A program made the translations under genes and the position numbers. Of a stretch of DNA of 22,987 nucleotides, positions 20,433 to 22,987 are shown in pieces; the first letter of the stretch is position 1, and each line of letters starts with the position of its first letter. Location of the stretch: contig JBEVJT010000258.1 in assembly GCA_040510075.1 (NCBI GenBank), positions 1-22,987 of the forward strand, given 5' to 3'. The notes beneath the pieces were generated by a model. It was given only the letters and a program-made list of their open reading frames with translations. It had not been told where the DNA came from and ran no database searches. This DNA comes from VAZQ01 sp040510075. GTDB taxonomy: Bacteria; Pseudomonadota; Alphaproteobacteria; Rhizobiales; Xanthobacteraceae.

Positions 20433-22987
20433 TCACTCTGGACGTGCCAGCACGGACATCAAGGCCGCGACCAGCTCATCCACCCGGATCGGTTTGCTCA
20501 CGTAATCGTCCATGCCCGCAGCCAGGCACAGTTCGCGGTCGCCCTGCATGGCGTTGGCGGTCATGGCTACGATGCGCGGCCGCTGGCCTCTTGGCCACCT
20601 CGCGGTGATCTGGCGCGACGCTTCAAAACCATCCATCTCCGGCATCTGCACGTCCATCAGAACCACATCATAGGTCTGGCGAGCGACGCACTCGATCGCC
20701 TCAAGTCCATTGCTGGCGAGGTCGGCGCGGTAGCCCATCTGTTGCAGCAGGCGAAGCGCGAGCTTTTGATTCACCACATTGTCCTCGGCCAGAAGGATGC
20801 GAAGCGCATGGCGGGAGGCCACTTGGGGATCGATGCGGGGCTGGGCCGGCGCGGCAGAGTGTCTGGGCGCGCCCTCGTGCGTCAGCAGCGTTACCAATGT
20901 GTCGAAGAGTTGGCTCTGCCGCAGCGGCTTTGCCAAGCTGGCTGCAAAAAGACCATCGCTGGCCTCCTTGCTGCTGCCGGCTGAGCTGAATAGCACGAGC
21001 GGTAGGCTCTGGCCGGCTTCACGAATGCGTGCAGCAAGCGTGGCGCCGTCCATACCGGGCATATGCATGTCGAGGATGGCCAGATCGAAGGAGTCGTGCA
21101 TCAGAACTTCCAGCGCTTGCTCGGGCGCTTCGGTATCGTGCACCACCATTCCCCATTTGGCCGCCTGGAGTGCCAGAATCCTGCGGTTGGTGGCATTGTC
21201 ATCAACCACCAGGATGCGCTTGCCCTGCAACGCCGGCTGAGCGCCGACGAAGTCGCGCCGCCTGCCTTTCGGCAGATCAGCCGGCTGGCAATGAATTGTG
21301 AAATGGAAGGTGCTCCCATGCCCCGGGCCAGCGCTTTCCACCCACATTGTGCCACCCATGAGTTCCGCGAGCTTCTTACTGATCGCCAACCCCAGCCCGG
21401 TGCCGCCGTATTTGCGTGTGGTGCTGGAATCGGCCTGGGAGAACGATTGAAAGAGGCGGGTCTTGGCCGTCTCGTCCAGCCCGATGCCGGTATCGCGCAC
21501 GGCGAACTCCAGCTGCTCGCCCTTGGCTGTGAGGGTCAGCACCACTTCGCCCTGATCCGTGAACTTGACCGCGTTGCTGAATAGATTGAGGAGAATCTGG
21601 CGCAAGCGAGTGACATCGCCCTGGATAGCGGGCGGCACTTCACCCTCGAACAAATACGCGATGTCCAGGTGCTTCTCGGCAGCGCGGTTGCTGACGAGGT
21701 CCAGCGCCGATTCCACACAGTCGCGCAGATCGAAGGGTTGTGCCTCGATGTCCATGCGCCCGGCTTCGATTTTCGAAAAGTCAAGAATGTCATTGATGAT
21801 CGTGAGCAGCGACTCGCTGGAATCGCGGATAGTGCTGGCATAGTCGTGCTGCTCCTCATTAAGCCTGGTGTCGAGCAAAAGGCCGCTCATACCGATAACA
21901 GCATTCATCGGCGTGCGGATTTCGTGGCTCATGGTCGCGAGAAAACTGGATTTGCTCCGGTTGGCTTCGTCCGCAACGTCACGCGCGGCGGCGAGCTCGG
22001 CTTCACGTTTCTTCGATTCGGTGATGTCAGCATAAATTGCCACGACACCGCCGTTCGCCGTTTTTCGCTCGCTGACCTGGATCCAGCGGCCATCGCTGCG
22101 GCGCTGGACGTGCGTGTGGCCACCCTCGCGATGTCGCGCGACTCTTTCTTTTATCCAGACGTCGCGGTTTCCTTCGGCATCTTTGATAAGCCCGCGCTCG
22201 GTCGCAGCCCGCAGAATTGACTCGAACGGTGTGCCGGGCACCATCACTTCAGAGTGGGAGGCAAAAAGTTCTCGATAACGGCTGTTGCATACAACCAGCC
22301 TGTCCTCGGCATCGTAAAGGGAAAATCCCTCCGAGATCGTTTCGATCGCGTCGGTGAGGCGGGCACGTGCTTCGCGGATCTCCCTTACGTTCGCTTCCTC
22401 CATTTCAATGGCCGTTGCGCGAAATACGCCCAACGCCTCGGCCATGCGGCCGATCTCGTCTGTTCCGCCTTTCGGAAGCGGGGATTTCAGGTCACCTCGC
22501 GCCAGAGTTAGCATTCGATCGCTCAGCGAGGTGATGCGTGCGACAATGTTTCGTCCGACATAAAGCCATCCGATCAGCGCTGAACTGATCAGGCTGAGCG
22601 CGACAACGGCAAGCAGTCCCATACGACCGAGCCTCTGGACGGACTGGGTTTGCTCGGTTGCCGTCGCAATGCCCCGCTTCGATGCGGCGACAAGGGCCGC
22701 GACAGCGCCGCTCAATTGATTGGATATGACGGTATTCAGCGCCGTGCGTCTGCGACCTTCCTCTGCGGCTTCCAGCTCGACGTCTCGCGCGGCGATGATG
22801 CTCGAATTGCCGATCGCGCTGGTCCGCAGTCGGCTGAGAGGGACGATCAGTGCGAGCGAGACGTCCGGATCGAGGCCGGACACAAGACCGTCAATGCGCC
22901 TTACTGACCCTTCGGCTTGAACGCGAATGACTTCGAGTTCGAGCGGCGTGGCGGCGCCAGCGGCGCGTACCAGCGCCTCGAACGCGT
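20433..22987 (-). CDS. Hybrid sensor histidine kinase (HAMP-PAS-HisKA-HATPase-REC-REC), N-terminus outside window
   Basis: A large hybrid kinase whose frame stays open to the right edge, so about 850 residues are visible and the true start lies outside. The visible order is: the end of an extracytoplasmic sensor region; a membrane segment GLLAVVALSLISSALIGWLY; a HAMP domain (VARITSLSDRMLTLARGDL); a PAS domain (AIETISEGFSLYDAEDRLVV); HisKA with the phospho-His in FLATMSHEIRTPMNAVIG (codon 21924-21926); HATPase with LLNLFSNAVKFT, VRDTGIGLDE and GGTGLGLAIS; and two receivers with phospho-Asp codons at 21069-21071 (LAILDMHMPGMDG) and 20652-20654 (VVLMDVQMPEMDG). Both receivers look complete. It starts the relay to the Hpt and cyclase genes. 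The signal sensed is unknown. Confidence 0.93.
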   Translation of the reverse strand, partial: AFEALVRAAGAATPLELEVIRVQAEGSVRRIDGLVSGLDPDVSLALIVPLSRLRTSAIGNSSIIAARDVELEAAEEGRRRTALNTVISNQLSGAVAALVAASKRGIATATEQTQSVQRLGRMGLLAVVALSLISSALIGWLYVGRNIVARITSLSDRMLTLARGDLKSPLPKGGTDEIGRMAEALGVFRATAIEMEEANVREIREARARLTDAIETISEGFSLYDAEDRLVVCNSRYRELFASHSEVMVPGTPFESILRAATERGLIKDAEGNRDVWIKERVARHREGGHTHVQRRSDGRWIQVSERKTANGGVVAIYADITESKKREAELAAARDVADEANRSKSSFLATMSHEIRTPMNAVIGMSGLLLDTRLNEEQHDYASTIRDSSESLLTIINDILDFSKIEAGRMDIEAQPFDLRDCVESALDLVSNRAAEKHLDIAYLFEGEVPPAIQGDVTRLRQILLNLFSNAVKFTDQGEVVLTLTAKGEQLEFAVRDTGIGLDETAKTRLFQSFSQADSSTTRKYGGTGLGLAISKKLAELMGGTMWVESAGPGHGSTFHFTIHCQPADLPKGRRRDFVGAQPALQGKRILVVDDNATNRRILALQAAKWGMVVHDTEAPEQALEVLMHDSFDLAILDMHMPGMDGATLAARIREAGQSLPLVLFSSAGSSKEASDGLFAASLAKPLRQSQLFDTLVTLLTHEGAPRHSAAPAQPRIDPQVASRHALRILLAEDNVVNQKLALRLLQQMGYRADLASNGLEAIECVARQTYDVVLMDVQMPEMDGFEASRQITARWPRGQRPRIVAMTANAMQGDRELCLAAGMDDYVSKPIRVDELVAALMSVLARPE

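Noticed and set aside
1..22987. CRISPR arrays, tRNA or rRNA genes, insertion sequences, prophage genes
   Set aside because: No regularly spaced direct repeats, no tRNA-like cloverleaf with TTCGANNC context that I could support, and no transposase or integrase motif were seen.

Overview
This is a GC-rich chromosomal window from a heterotrophic proteobacterium, most likely an alphaproteobacterium of the Rhizobiales type or a member of Burkholderiales. That placement rests on gene content (LIV-type ABC transporters, protocatechuate 4,5-cleavage genes, a DUF3734-type patatin tail) and on many short palindromic intergenic repeats. The sequence alone does not fix the genus. I see no rRNA, tRNA, CRISPR array, transposase or phage gene.

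Left end, + strand (1-2896): the 3' end of a patatin-like phospholipase, a 351-base gap, ilvD (dihydroxy-acid dehydratase) and a macro-domain ADP-ribose hydrolase. From 2937 to the right edge every gene is on the - strand.

2937-6012 (transcribed right to left): an SDR dehydrogenase, an acyl-CoA dehydrogenase and glucokinase, all coupled by 1-4 nt stop/start overlaps. Upstream are a LIV-type solute-binding protein (6103-7371) and a 'core' MetE-like methyltransferase (7547-8653). Palindromic repeat elements separate these.

8819-17054 is the main functional block. LigI (PDC lactonase), LigA/LigB (protocatechuate 4,5-dioxygenase) and LigC (CHMS dehydrogenase) carry out the first three steps of the protocatechuate 4,5-cleavage pathway: protocatechuate -> CHMS -> 2-pyrone-4,6-dicarboxylate -> oxalomesaconate. 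A complete LIV-type ABC importer (livK-H-M-G-F) follows ligC by only 26 nt, so it probably imports an aromatic acid. Upstream are a conserved protein of unknown function and PcaF (3-oxoadipyl-CoA thiolase). The later pathway enzymes (LigU, LigJ, LigK) are not in the window.

19042-22987 is a phosphorelay operon. A hybrid histidine kinase (5' end outside the window) is followed by a stand-alone Hpt protein and a response regulator whose output is a class III nucleotide cyclase.

The observations most worth a second look are: lysine/arginine-rich C-terminal tails on both LigA and LigB; an A7 tract in ligA from which the ligB frame is open, so one slip would give a LigA-LigB fusion; the pathway-transporter linkage; a phosphorelay ending in a cyclase with a substituted purine-recognition position; and a set of nested palindromic repeat elements, including a 26-bp perfect palindrome and a 173-bp element with inverted ends upstream of ligA.
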